DNA of 64,000 nucleotides. Origin: CAVTWY01 sp963738615 (GTDB taxonomy: Bacteria > Pseudomonadota > Gammaproteobacteria > Burkholderiales > Burkholderiaceae_C). Positions 53,451-63,230 of the stretch are shown piece by piece. The notes under the pieces were generated by a model. The model was not told the DNA's origin and ran no database searches. It saw nothing but the letters and a program-made list of their open reading frames with translations. The stretch covers positions 1,736,001 to 1,800,000 of the forward strand of contig CAVTXI010000012.1 of assembly GCA_963738615.1 (NCBI GenBank). Reading direction: 5' to 3'. The position numbers were made by a program, and so were the translations under genes. Each line of letters begins with the position of its first letter. The first letter of the stretch is position 1.

Positions 53451-55088
53451 CTACATCCTGAACACCCCGAACGCCGGCCGCTGCGGTATCGGCGCGTTCA
53501 ACGCCGCCGACAAACCAAGCGCCAACACGCGCCGCGTGTCGGCGGGGTCGATCACGCCGTCGTCCCACAAGCGCGCGCTGGCGTAGTACGGGTGGCCCTG
53601 GTGTTCGTACTGATCGCGGATCGGACCCTTGAAGGCGTCTTCCTCGTCCTTGCTCCAGCTGCCGCCCCTGGTCTCGATACCGTCGCGCTTCACGGTTGCC
53701 AGCACGGCGGCGGCCTGTTCGCCGCCCATCACGCTGATGCGTGCGTTCGGCCACATCCAGAGCAGGCGCGGTGAATACGCGCGGCCGCACATGCCGTAGT
53801 TGCCGGCGCCGAAGCTGCCACCGATGATGATCGTGAACTTCGGCACCGTCGCGGTGGCCACGGCGGTCACCATTTTCGCGCCGTGTTTGGCAATGCCTTC
53901 GTTTTCGACCTTGCGCCCGACCATGAAGCCGGTGATGTTCTGCAGGAACACGAGCGGAATGCGGCGCTGACAGCACAGCTCGATGAAGTGCGCGCCCTTC
54001 ATCGCGCTGTCGCTGAACAGCACGCCGTTGTTCGCGATGATGCCCACCGGCATGCCTTCGATGTGTGCGAAGCCGGTGATCAGCGTGGTGCCGAAGCGCG
54101 CCTTGAATTCGTCGAAGTCGCTGCCGTCGACAACGCGCGCGATGACCTCGCGCACGTCGAAGGGCTTGCGTGCGTCGGTCGGGATCACGCCGTGCAGTTC
54201 CAGCGGGTCGAACTTCGGCGCTCGCGGCGGCTGCAGCGCCTGTTCGTGCGTCTTCGTCCAGTTGAGGTTGGCTACGATAGAACGTGCGATCGCCAGCGCG
54301 TGCGTGTCGTCTTCGGCCAGGTGGTCGGCCACGCCCGACAGCCGCGTGTGCACGTCGCCGCCGCCCAGGTCTTCGGCGCTGACCACCTCGTTGATGGCGG
54401 CCTTCACCAGCGGCGGGCCAGCCAGGAAGATCGTGCCCTGGTTCTTCACGATCACGGTCTCGTCGCTCATCGCGGGCATGTACGCGCCGCCGGCCGTGCA
54501 CGAACCCATCACCACCGCGATCTGCGGAATGCCTTGCGCGCTCAGGTTCGCCTGGTTGAAGAAGATGCGGCCGAAGTGCTCGCGGTCGGGGAACACGTCG
54601 TCCTGGTTCGGCAGATTCGCACCGCCGCTGTCGACGAGGTAGATGCACGGCAGCCGGTTCTGCATCGCGACTTCCTGCGCGCGCAGGTGCTTCTTCACGG
54701 TGATCGGGAAATAGGTGCCGCCTTTGACGGTGGCGTCGTTGCACACGATCACGCATTCGACCCCGGCCACGCGGCCGATGCCGGTGATGATGCCCGCGCC
54801 GGGTGCGGCGTCTTTCGTCACGCCCGCGGCGTCCTTCTCGGGGTACATGTTCAACGCCGCCAGCGGCGCGAGCTCGAGGAATGGCGTGTCGGCGTCCAAC
54901 AGCATCTCGACACGCTCGCGCGGTGGCAGCTTGCCGCGTGCGGTGTGCTTTGCACGCGCCTTCTCGCCGCCGCCCTGCGCGATGACTGCGAGCTTCGCAT
55001 TCAGGTCATCGACCAGCGCGCGCATCGCCGCAGCGTGCGCTTTGAACTCGTCCGAGCGCGGATTGAGCTTGCTGACCAGCGTGGGCAT
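53451..55088 (-). CDS. 3-methylcrotonyl-CoA carboxylase beta (carboxyltransferase) subunit
   Basis: 545 residues, intact. LLDADTPFLELAPLAALNMY, YLVDSGGANLPNQDDVFPD, HFGRIFFNQANLSAQGIPQ, TGFMVGRKVENEGIAKHGAK and GGSFGAGNYGMCGRAY are typical of MCC beta/LiuB. Transfers CO2 from biotin to 3-methylcrotonyl-CoA. Partner of the alpha subunit at 34997-37027, 16 kb away instead of in one operon. Confidence 0.95.
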   Translation of the reverse strand: MPTLVSKLNPRSDEFKAHAAAMRALVDDLNAKLAVIAQGGGEKARAKHTARGKLPPRERVEMLLDADTPFLELAPLAALNMYPEKDAAGVTKDAAPGAGIITGIGRVAGVECVIVCNDATVKGGTYFPITVKKHLRAQEVAMQNRLPCIYLVDSGGANLPNQDDVFPDREHFGRIFFNQANLSAQGIPQIAVVMGSCTAGGAYMPAMSDETVIVKNQGTIFLAGPPLVKAAINEVVSAEDLGGGDVHTRLSGVADHLAEDDTHALAIARSIVANLNWTKTHEQALQPPRAPKFDPLELHGVIPTDARKPFDVREVIARVVDGSDFDEFKARFGTTLITGFAHIEGMPVGIIANNGVLFSDSAMKGAHFIELCCQRRIPLVFLQNITGFMVGRKVENEGIAKHGAKMVTAVATATVPKFTIIIGGSFGAGNYGMCGRAYSPRLLWMWPNARISVMGGEQAAAVLATVKRDGIETRGGSWSKDEEDAFKGPIRDQYEHQGHPYYASARLWDDGVIDPADTRRVLALGLSAALNAPIPQRPAFGVFRM

Positions 55089-55275
55089 CGACGGTCTCCA
55101 AAGAAAAAGATTGCAGCGGACAGATCGTTCGAACGACGTGCGCTCACGCTGTCAATGTGCGCGCGATTCTAGGGAGCGAGTCATTGCGCTGGGTCGGCGT
55201 GCGTTCACAGAATCGACGTGCGAAGGCCGACCGTCCCGGGAGACCGACGCAACCACTCTCGAACAGGAGGCCCTC

Positions 55276-55866
55276 ATGTATTCGAGAACCATCGCTCGCA
55301 CCTTGCTGCCTTGTGCGCTCGCCGCTGTTTTGGCCAGCGCTTCCACGTTCGCGGTCGCCGACGACGACGATCACGACCGCGACCACAACAACCACAAGCA
55401 CCACGCGACCCAAGCCACCTTCGGCCGCGGCTTGAACACGGCGCAGCCAGGCAACGCCGTCAACCACGTGGTGCTGCCGAAGTGGATCCAGGTCAAGGCT
55501 GGCGGTGTTGTCGATTTCGGCGTGGCCGGGTTCCACGACATCATCATCTTCAAACCCGGCTTCACGCTCGACGACCTGGTGGCCGCTGGCTCGGGTCAGT
55601 ACCCGACCTTCCCGCCAGCTTTCGTGCTGCCGCCCGACCCTGCGGCGCCGCTGCCGGCCGCACTCTCGTTCCTGGCCGAGAGGATTTACTACCGCGGCCT
55701 GAACCCCGCGGGTGGCCCGCTCGCGACGGCAGCAACGGCCAACCCGGCGAACGGTTCGAACCGCCACGAACCCGTGGCGTTTCTCGACAAGGGCACGTAC
55801 CTCGTGATCTGCAACGTGCGCCCGCACCTGCTTGACGGCATGTATGCCTACGTCAAGGTGAACTGA
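55276..55866 (+). CDS. Exported cupredoxin-like (type 1 copper) protein with His/Asp-rich N terminus
   Basis: 196 residues. A signal peptide (LLPCALAAVLASASTFAVA) is followed by DDDDHDRDHNNHKHH, a His/Asp-rich metal-binding-like segment. The C-terminal YLVICNVRPHLLDGMYAYVKV has Cys-x4-His-x4-Met, and FHDII supplies the first His: the four ligands of a type 1 copper site. Likely a periplasmic electron carrier or copper-handling protein. GGAGG at ribosome-site distance from ATG 55276. Confidence 0.75.
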   Translation: MYSRTIARTLLPCALAAVLASASTFAVADDDDHDRDHNNHKHHATQATFGRGLNTAQPGNAVNHVVLPKWIQVKAGGVVDFGVAGFHDIIIFKPGFTLDDLVAAGSGQYPTFPPAFVLPPDPAAPLPAALSFLAERIYYRGLNPAGGPLATAATANPANGSNRHEPVAFLDKGTYLVICNVRPHLLDGMYAYVKVN

Positions 55867-56193
55867 AACATCCAACGCCCGGCGGCCCGACCGGGAGGTC
55901 GCGCCGTCGTTGCACAGGCCATGAGTGAACGCGTCCAGCGGTGAGCATGCGTTAGCAACATGCACTTTCATGCTTACCGCAAAGCGCACGCCACGGCAGG
56001 CAGACGCACTCACTTCAAAACGTTCACGCGCCGCTGCGTCGTGAACCTTGGGTGACCACTTTCACATCGAGTCGCGGCTTCTGCCGAAAGCGATTGCACC
56101 ATCCGCCCCGTTCGACCGAGTTCGCGCAACGGAACTCGGTACGAAGCGGGTACGCAGGCAGGGCGGCCCGCTCGAGTTCGATAGGACCTGTCG
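55867..56193. other. Intergenic stretch without recognised gene
   Basis: 327 bases between the cupredoxin and the repeat lipoprotein gene. No conserved ORF, RNA or clear terminator was seen. Confidence 0.5.
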
Positions 56194-58040
56194 TTGGGAA
56201 TCATCTTGAAAACAAGCAGCAGCAGCTCGCCTGTGTCGAACCGCGTGCGGTCGGCATGGACCCTGGTCGCGATCGCAGTCGGCACGTCGTTGACGGCGTG
56301 CGGGGGTGGAAGTGACGACGCCGAAAACGCCGGCTCTTCGGTGTCGGCCGTGGCCGACGTGAACGACGCTGCAGATCGCAGCGTCGGCCTCGAGAAGAGG
56401 CGCAGACCGCGCACACCTCAACCGGTACCGGTACCTTCGCCGGCACCGGCCCGGCACCGGCACCGGCACCGGCACCGGCACCGGCACCGGCACCATCACC
56501 AGAACCGGCGCCACCCCCGCCCGCACCAGCACCAGCACCAGCACCAGCACCAGCACCAGCACCAGCACCAGCACCAGCACCAGCACCAGCACCAGCACCA
56601 GCACCAGCACCAGCACCAGCACCAGCACCAGCACCAGCACCAGCACCAGCACCAGCACCAGCACCAGCACCAGCACCAGCACCAGCACCAGCACCAGCAC
56701 CAGCACCAGCACCAGCACCAGCACCAGCACCAGCACCAGCACCAGCACCAGCACCAGCACCAGCACCAGCACCAGCACCAGCACCAGCACCAGCACCAGC
56801 ACCAGCACCAGCACCCGCACCTGTGCCTTCACCTGCCCCGACACCAAGCCCGGTACCCCCGGGCGCGGTCGACGTCAGCACCCCCACCGCTGTCATCGGC
56901 ACGGGCTCGCCGGCGTCATGCACCGAATCGGCGCTGCGTTCCACGGTTGCTGCAGGCGGCGTGATCGTGTTCGATTGCGGCAGCGCGCCTCACACCATTC
57001 GGCTCGGCTCGCCACTCGTGGCTCCGACCGAGACAGACACGGTGATCGACGGTGGTGACCGCATCACGCTCGACGGCCAGGGCACGACGCAGATTCTGCG
57101 CAGTTGGCGCGGGAACTTTCGCGTCAACGACCGCTTCGTCGCCGTGCAGCGCCTGACGATGATCAACGGCCGCGACGCGGGTTCGAACTTCGCTGCACGC
57201 AACGGCTCGAGCGTCTGCGCCTGGGGCTACAAAGACGGCGGCGGCGGCGCGATCTACACGCGCGACGTGAACGTGAAGGTCTGGGGCGTGACCTTCGAGA
57301 ACAACCGCGGCCCTGACATCGGCCCCGACGTCGCGGGCGGCGCGATCTACATGATGGGCGCGAAGACCCTCAGCGTGATCAACAGCACCTTCCGCAACAA
57401 CACGGCGTCCAACGGCGGTGCGATCGGCGTGCTGCACGTGGCCTCGACCATCACCTCGAGCACCTTCGAGAACAACCGCGCGATCGGCCAACTCGCCAAC
57501 TTCGCCAACGCCACCGAACCCGGAGGCCCGCGGTGCCCGGTGTTCAACCACGAGGGCCAAGGTGGTGCCGGCGGCCTGGGCGGAGCCTTCTACTCCGACG
57601 GCTTCGACGAGGGTGACACCTTCACCGACGTACGCATCGCCAACAACGCGTCCAACCACCTCGGCGGCGGCGTGTTCCGCTCGGCCTTCTGGGGGCTGAT
57701 CCCCAACGTGGCGCGGCAGAACATCACCTGGACCAACACCACGCTCGAGGGCAACACCAGCCCGATCGGCGGCGGCGGCGGCGCCTACGTGAACAACAGC
57801 TTCTTCACGCTGAACAATGTGACCATCAACGGCAACAGCGCCGGTGCCGGCGACGGCGGCGGATTGAAGATCACCGGTGCAACGGTCGCGGTGTCGGACA
57901 CGCGCATCACCAACAACACCGCCGCGTGGGGCGGTGGCGTGGCGCTGTGGGGGCCGGGACCACAAGGCGTGGGCAGCGCGGTGCGCGTGACCTACAGCGG
58001 CAACCAGCCACAAGACGCGGTCGGCGACTTTCCTCGCTGA
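56194..58040 (+). CDS. Lipoprotein with a very long Pro-Ala repeat and a parallel beta-helix domain (one frame break)
   Basis: A lipoprotein signal (TLVAIAVGTSLTACGGG) is followed by about 60 residues, a long (Pro-Ala)n region and a C-terminal beta-helix of about 370 residues with repeated GGAIY, NSTFRNNTA, NNVTINGNSA and TRITNNTA strands, as in polymorphic outer-membrane and pectin-lyase-like passenger domains. Start among TTG 56194, TTG 56206 or GTG 56233. The frame changes once near 56450 (one missing C in a C run); after that Pro-Ala is read in frame with the helix. The Pro-Ala arm could span the cell wall or periplasm and display the helix at the surface. Confidence 0.75.
56449..56490. 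repeat. Short CCGGCA-type hexanucleotide repeat
   Basis: About seven copies of the GGCACC/CCGGCA hexamer, coding Pro-Ala, just upstream of the main CACCAG repeat. Confidence 0.8.
56524..56813. repeat. Hexanucleotide (CACCAG) tandem repeat, about 48 copies
   Basis: Nearly uninterrupted CACCAG units over about 290 bases, coding (Pro-Ala) about 48 times in the frame of the beta-helix. Change in copy number would lengthen or shorten the arm without changing frame. Confidence 0.95.
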
Positions 58041-58083
58041 TCGGGTTCGGGGCGTCTCCCTTCTACTTGGCAGCCCGCCTTTC

Positions 58084-58458
58084 TTACTTGGGCACCGCGC
58101 TGCTGCCGTACTGTGCCGCCAACGCCTGCACCACACGACCGATCAGGTCCATGGGCAGCGGTGCATCGTGCGGGAACGCCAGGTTGCCTTTCGGCCCACG
58201 GTACAGCGTGGTTTCGGCCACCAGGGCCACGTCGTCGGTCAGCGGCGGATAGATCCCCACGTGTCGCTTGAATGCCGCCACGTAGAAGAAGATGCGCCCG
58301 CGCCGATACGCCGGCATGTTGTAGCTGATGACCGGCTTCGCGTCCGGCACGCGCTCGATCACCTCGTGCAGGATCGCGTCGAGGCGGTCACGGTGTTCGG
58401 GTACCGTCACCAGATAGTCTTCGTGCGACGTGTAGCGCTCGCGAGTTGGCACGGTCAT
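58084..58458 (-). CDS. DUF1801 (YdhG/iron-chaperone-like) protein
   Basis: 124 residues from ATG 58458. AILHEVIERVPDAKPVISYNMPAYRR, FYVAAFKRHVGIYPP and GNLAFPHDAPLPMDLI are the DUF1801 signature. The family contains proteins proposed as iron chaperones related to frataxin. Stands alone, convergent with the beta-helix gene. Confidence 0.85.
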   Translation of the reverse strand: MTVPTRERYTSHEDYLVTVPEHRDRLDAILHEVIERVPDAKPVISYNMPAYRRGRIFFYVAAFKRHVGIYPPLTDDVALVAETTLYRGPKGNLAFPHDAPLPMDLIGRVVQALAAQYGSSAVPK

Positions 58459-58543
58459 CCTTTGCTGGTCTTCGACTTGCGATCGAGAAAGAAGGCGTTT
58501 GGAGTCGACCATGCCTGACTCGTTCGCGAACGGCATTGCAAAG

Positions 58544-60599
58544 TTATGAAAATCGTGCAGGCCGAGGTGACGAAAAGCTTCTGACTTCAGGGCCGTAGTC
58601 GATGACGGCGCGTCGTAACGCCGATTGCAGCAAGCGCGTGTCGCCGGCGCCGTCGCGGTCGAGTGCGAGTTCGAGCACACGAATCAGATCTTCGATCGGC
58701 CCGGGTTCGACCGGCTGCAGCCGCGCGATGCGCAGCCGGTCCACCGATGTGGGCAGGGTCGACTCGGCGTCAGCCAGCAATTCCTCGTAGAGCTTCTCGC
58801 CCGGACGCAGGCCCGAGATCTGGATACCGATTTCGGCTTCGTTGCGGCCCGCAAGGCGGATGAGGCGGCGCGCGAGGTCGACGATCTTCACCGGCTCGCC
58901 CATGTCGAGCACCAGCACCTGACCGCTGTCGCCGACCGCCGCGGCCTGCAGCACCAGGCGCGCGGCTTCGGGGATGGTCATGAAATAGCGGATGACGTCG
59001 GGGTGCGTCACGGTGACGGGGCCACCCCGTGCGATCTGTTCTTTGAAGCGCGGGATCACGCTGCCGCTGGACTCGAGCACGTTGCCGAATCGCACGGCGA
59101 CGAAACGCGTGCATGGATGCTGCGCAGCGAGCATCGACACGCACTGTTCGGCCGCGCGTTTGCTCGCACCCATCACGCTCGTCGGGTTCACGGCCTTGTC
59201 AGTGCTGACCAGCACGAAGCGCTCGCACATCGCTTCGGCCGCCGCCAGCGCCACGTGGCGCGTGCCCAGCACGTTGTTGCGCAGGCACGCAAGCAGGTTC
59301 GCGCCCTCTTCCATCAGCGGCACATGCTTGTAGGCCGCGGCGTGGAAGACAACCGCGGGGCGCCATGCGTGCGTGATCGAGCGCAGCTGCGCAAGGTCTT
59401 TCACGTCGCCGATCAGCGGCGCGACGGGCAGCGCGGGGAAGCGCTCGGCCAACGTTTGCGTCACCGTGTACAGCGCGAACTCGGACAGCTCGAGCAGCAC
59501 CAGGCGCTGCGGCATGAAGCGCGCGACCTGCACGCACAACTCGCTGCCGATGCTGCCGCCTGCACCCGTGACCAGCACGGTTCGCCCCTCGAGCACCGCA
59601 CCCATACCGCGTTCGTCGTGCTCCTCGAGACGCACCGGCTCGCGGCCCAACAAGTCCTCGGCCTCGATGTCGCGCAGGCTTGTCGTCTGCGCACCTTCTT
59701 CGAGTTGTGTCGACGACGGCACCGTCAACACCGGCACGCGAGCCTGCGCGGCAAGGTCGAACACCTCGAGCCGCCGCGTGCCGCGCAGCGACGGTATCGC
59801 CATCACCACATGCGTGGCGCTGTGCTGCGCCACCACGTCGCGCAGTTGCGCCAACGTGCCGACCACCGGCACGCCGGCCACGCGCGCGCCCTGCTTGGCG
59901 GGGTCGTCGTCCAACAACCCCAACACCGACCAGCCCTGCCCTTGAATGCCGGCCACCAGGCGCCGCGCGGCTTCGCCCGCACCCAGCACGATGGCGCGTC
60001 GAGGCGCTTCACGCGCGCCGCGCAGCGCCGCGCGCATGTGCTCGTACACCATGCGATACAGCATGCGCACGAGCACCCAGACCCATCAGCACCATCACCG
60101 GGTGAAGGCCCAGCACCGCGCGCGGCACACCCGAAAGACCCAGCGCGAACACACCCGCGGCCGCCAGACCGCCGGCCACCAGGCACGCCAGCACCAACCG
60201 CCGGGCGTCACCAAAACCGACGAAGCGCCACATGCCGCGCGGCACGCGCAGCGCCCACAGCACCACCACCCACAGCAGCACCACACCGGCCAGCACCCCG
60301 GTGTCGTAAGGCGGACGCGCCGTCATCCAGCGGTCGAAGCCCAGACGGAAGAGGTATGTCGCGTTCCACGCCAGCACGATGACGATCGCGTCGATCAGCA
60401 GCGACAGCGGTTCACGGTGCACCCGCAGGCGCCGCAGCACACGGTTCACGCGAGGCCAGACGCCGTTGCCGTTGGCGTCACCGTTGACGACACCGCCGTC
60501 TCGGCCAGTGATGCTCGAATCGAACCCGCTGGACGCAGGACCCGCGTGGGCCGCGTCGTCACGTCGGGCTGCGTCCCGCGAGCGATTCACGCGGCTCAT
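58544..60599 (-). CDS. CapD-like polysaccharide biosynthesis nucleotide-sugar dehydratase/epimerase (one frame break)
   Basis: About 684 residues. Four N-terminal membrane helices (LLIDAIVIVLAWNATYLF to VPRAVLGLHPVMVLMGL), a first Rossmann fold (AIVLGAGEAARRL), then the SDR domain with VLVTGAGGSIGSELCVQV, FHAAAYKHVPLME, STDKAVNPTSVMGASKR and SGLRPGEKLYEELL. Similar to WbpM/FlaA1-type UDP-GlcNAc 4,6-dehydratases that start rare-sugar synthesis for surface polysaccharides. One extra base near 60070 splits helices from the enzyme. Its ATG overlaps the stop of the sugar transferase gene. Confidence 0.93.
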
Positions 60600-61195
60600 C
60601 GCCTGGCCGCCAACAGCGCGATCGAACGCATCAGCACACGCGCATCACTGCCCAGCGTGGCGCCCTCACCGTAGGCCACCGACGCCTGCACCTTCGCCGG
60701 AAGAATCTCGCGCACGTAGGTCGCTTCGGGGTCGGGCGAGCGCGCCAGGCGCTGCGGCTCGTCGGCAAAAGCCAGCGATACCGGGTCGGTGATGCCGGGC
60801 ATCAGCGCGAGCCAGCGGCTGCGCAGCGGTTCGCTCACGCACTCGACGTAGCGCGGCAGCTCGGGCCGCGGGCCCACCAGGCTCATGCTGCCGGCGATCA
60901 CGTTCGCCAGTTGCGGCAGCTCGTCGACATGCCGCGCGCGCAGCCACGCGCCTGCGCGCGTGATGCGTGCGTCCGCGCCGACCGTCAGCGCCGGCCCGGT
61001 GTCGGGTGCATCAACGCGCATGCTGCGGAACTTGACGATGCGAAACATGCGCCCATCGCGGCCCACGCGGGTCTGGCGAAACAATGCCGGGCCGGGGCTG
61101 TCGAGCTTCACCATCACCGCAAGGCACACCAGCAGCGGCAACAGCACCACGAGCGCCAGGGTCGCGAAAACCAGGTCGAACACGCGCTTGGCCAT
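60596..61195 (-). CDS. Undecaprenyl-phosphate sugar transferase
   Basis: 199 residues, intact. KRVFDLVFATLALVVLLPLLVCLAV membrane helix, LDSPGPALFRQTRVGRDGRMFRIVKFRSM, HVDELPQLANVIAGSMSLVGPRPELP: complete signature of PglC/WecP-like small phosphoglycosyl transferases. Attaches the first sugar-phosphate to undecaprenyl phosphate at the inner membrane. Confidence 0.95.
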   Translation of the reverse strand: MAKRVFDLVFATLALVVLLPLLVCLAVMVKLDSPGPALFRQTRVGRDGRMFRIVKFRSMRVDAPDTGPALTVGADARITRAGAWLRARHVDELPQLANVIAGSMSLVGPRPELPRYVECVSEPLRSRWLALMPGITDPVSLAFADEPQRLARSPDPEATYVREILPAKVQASVAYGEGATLGSDARVLMRSIALLAARR

Positions 61196-61215
61196 CGGGT
61201 GATGCGTCGTGAAAC

Positions 61216-62445
61216 TCAGCCTGCCGACGCGGTGGTCATCGCGCCGCGCGCCGCATGGGTCAGCACGTCAACCGTCGCGTCAATCACCCGCTGCACGTCG
61301 GCGTCGGTCATCGCCGGGTAGATCGGCAGGCTGACGCTGGCTTCGTAGGCGCGCTGGCTTTCGGGGAACATCGCGGCCTCGAGCGCATAGCGGTCGCGCC
61401 AGTAAGGCTGAAGGTGCAGCGGGATGTAGTGCACGCTGCAACCGATGCCGCGTGCGAAGAGCTGATCGACGAACGCGTCGCGCGACACCGGCGCGCGCCC
61501 GCGTTCAGGCGCACCACATACAGGTGCCACGCGTGCAGGTCGCCATCGTCGGCGTGCGGTGGGCGTTGCAACGGCAAGTCGGCGAAGGCGTCGTCGTAGC
61601 GCTGCGCGATGGCGGCACGTGCGTCGCGAAAGGCCTGCGGCCTGCTTCAACTGGTGAATGCCGATCGCGGCGGCGATGTCGGTCAGGTTGTACTTGTAGC
61701 CCGGCGCGACGATCTCGGTAAGCCCACGCCGGGCACGTTCGACGTGAAGCGGTCGAAGGCATCGCGGTTCATGCCATGCAGCCGCATCGTGCGCGCGCGT
61801 GCCGCCAGCGCCGCGTCGCGCGTGACCAGCATGCCGCCTTCGCCGGTCGTGATCGTCTTGTTGGCGTAGAAGCTGAAGACGGTGGCGGCGCTGTGCTCGA
61901 GCGTGCCGATCATGCGTCGGTCTCGACGTGCACGGCAGCGCGTGCGCCGCGTCTTCCACGATCGCAAGCCCATGGCGCTGCGCCACGGCAGCGATGGCGC
62001 GCATGTCGGCCGCGCGACCGCCGAAGTGCACCGGGATCAGCGCCTTCGTACGGGGTGTCACGGCAGCGTCGATCGCGCGCGGGTCAATGCACAACGTGGC
62101 GGGGTCGATGTCGACGAACGTCACGTCGGCACCGAGGTAGCGAACGACCTCGGCGGTGGCCGTGAAGGTATGCGTGGTCGTGATCACCTCGTCGCCCGGG
62201 CCGACGCCCAAGCCTTCGAGCGCGAGGTGCAGGCCGGCCGTGGCCGACGAGACGGCCACGCATTCGACGCCGTCAACGCCATCGACGCCGGTGACGCGAG
62301 CCACGCAGCAAAGTTCTTCTTCGAAGCGGCGCGCCTTCGGCCCGGTGGTGACCCAGCCCGCGCGCAACGTGTCGACCACCTCGGCGATCTCGGCCTCGCC
62401 GATCGAGGGCCGCGCGAAAGGGATGAAGGGCAGCTTGTCGGTCAT
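61216..62445 (-). CDS. DegT/DnrJ/EryC1/StrS aminotransferase (several frame breaks)
   Basis: About 407 residues when repaired. ATG 62445 opens MTDKLPFIPFARPSIGEAE; RAGWVTTGPKARRFEE, SSATAGLHLALEGLGVGPGDEVI, VHFGGRAADM, VEDAAHAL, SFYANKTITTGEGGM (PLP Lys), APGYKYNLTDIAAAIGIHQL and CSVHYIPLHLQPYW complete the family pattern. Makes an amino-sugar nucleotide from the 4-keto sugar made by the CapD-like enzyme. Frame changes near 61935, 61735, 61635 and 61500. Confidence 0.9.
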   Translation of the reverse strand: MTDKLPFIPFARPSIGEAEIAEVVDTLRAGWVTTGPKARRFEEELCCVARVTGVDGVDGVECVAVSSATAGLHLALEGLGVGPGDEVITTTHTFTATAEVVRYLGADVTFVDIDPATLCIDPRAIDAAVTPRTKALIPVHFGGRAADMRAIAAVAQRHGLAIVEDAAHALPCTSRPTHDRHARAQRRHRLQLLRQQDDHDRRRRHAGHARRGAGGTRAHDAAAWHEPRCLRPLHVERARRGLTEIVAPGYKYNLTDIAAAIGIHQLKQAAGLSRRTCRHRAALRRRLRRLAVATPTARRRWRPARVAPVCGAPERGRAPVSRDAFVDQLFARGIGCSVHYIPLHLQPYWRDRYALEAAMFPESQRAYEASVSLPIYPAMTDADVQRVIDATVDVLTHAARGAMTTASAG

Positions 62446-63230
62446 CGCGCAGCCGGTTCCGTCGACCACGGCTTTTCGATCCAGACCAAGCGATGGCTGC
62501 GCAACCACGGCAACTTGTCGAGCGCGCCGACCAGCCGCGGATGCACGCCAACAGCCACCCGCGCCAGCGGCGGCGCAAGCGTGACGCGATCGACGTGACG
62601 CAGCACACCTTGCGGAAACAACGCGCGCAACTCGCGCAGCCGCAACCCGCGCACCAAGGCGCGGCCCGGCGCATGCGGCGGGCCCAGAACGAAGTCATAG
62701 CTGAGCACCGCGCCACCGGGCTTCAGCCAGCGCCACATCGCGTCGGCCATCGCGCGGCGCGTTCCATCGTGAAGCAACGAACTGAACACGGTGAACTGCA
62801 TCACCAAGTCGACGCTGCCCGGCGCGAGATCGACGTGTGCGGCGTGTGCGGCGTGTGCAGCATGTGCGGCGTCACCCACTTCGAGCCTTACCTCGGGCGG
62901 CAGCGCCGCGCGCGCGGCGACGATGCGCTCGCGCAGCAGGTCGATGCCTACGAGGTGATGCGGCGCGAAGCCCGCGTCGATCAGCAGTTGCAGGTTGCCG
63001 CCCGCGCCGCAGCCGACCTCGACAGCGCATCGATCGCTGGGGTTGGCCCAGCCTGCGCGCTCGAGCATGCGCGCCAGCCCGACGCGGCGTTCGTTCAGCC
63101 AGTGCTGCACTTCGGGCCTCGATGCATCGTCGCGCCGCGCCTCGGCCACCTGGCGCCGAGCGTAGCGCGACGCCATCGACGCCGCGTCGTCGGGTGGCGT
63201 GGTCCGCAGCGGCGTCCGTGGGATCGTCAC
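62442..63230 (-). CDS. Class I SAM-dependent methyltransferase
   Basis: 262 residues. AVEVGCGAGGNLQLLIDAG is motif I, VGIDLLRERI follows, VDLVMQFTVFSSLLHD is motif II/IV and LKPGGAVLSYDFVLG motif III. An AHAAHAAHAAH stretch is coded by a short tandem repeat at 62836-62866. Within the polysaccharide locus it probably methylates a sugar or lipid intermediate. Its stop overlaps the aminotransferase ATG (ATGA-type). Confidence 0.88.
   Translation of the reverse strand: MTIPRTPLRTTPPDDAASMASRYARRQVAEARRDDASRPEVQHWLNERRVGLARMLERAGWANPSDRCAVEVGCGAGGNLQLLIDAGFAPHHLVGIDLLRERIVAARAALPPEVRLEVGDAAHAAHAAHAAHVDLAPGSVDLVMQFTVFSSLLHDGTRRAMADAMWRWLKPGGAVLSYDFVLGPPHAPGRALVRGLRLRELRALFPQGVLRHVDRVTLAPPLARVAVGVHPRLVGALDKLPWLRSHRLVWIEKPWSTEPAAR

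Noticed and set aside
53883..55172. 429-codon plus-strand ORF opposite MCC beta
   Set aside because: Shadow frame; the minus-strand gene carries complete carboxyltransferase motifs.
56524..56813. CRISPR-like array
   Set aside because: Uninterrupted hexamer with no spacers; no cas genes.
56062..56944. Long ORFs reading His-Gln, Val-Leu and Gly-Ala repeats on both strands
   Set aside because: They are other-frame readings of the CACCAG hexamer tract; only the Pro-Ala frame joins a signal peptide to a real domain.
62836..62866. Short repeat in the methyltransferase gene as a regulatory element
   Set aside because: It codes Ala-His-Ala repeats in frame and is too short to call more than a local coding slippage.
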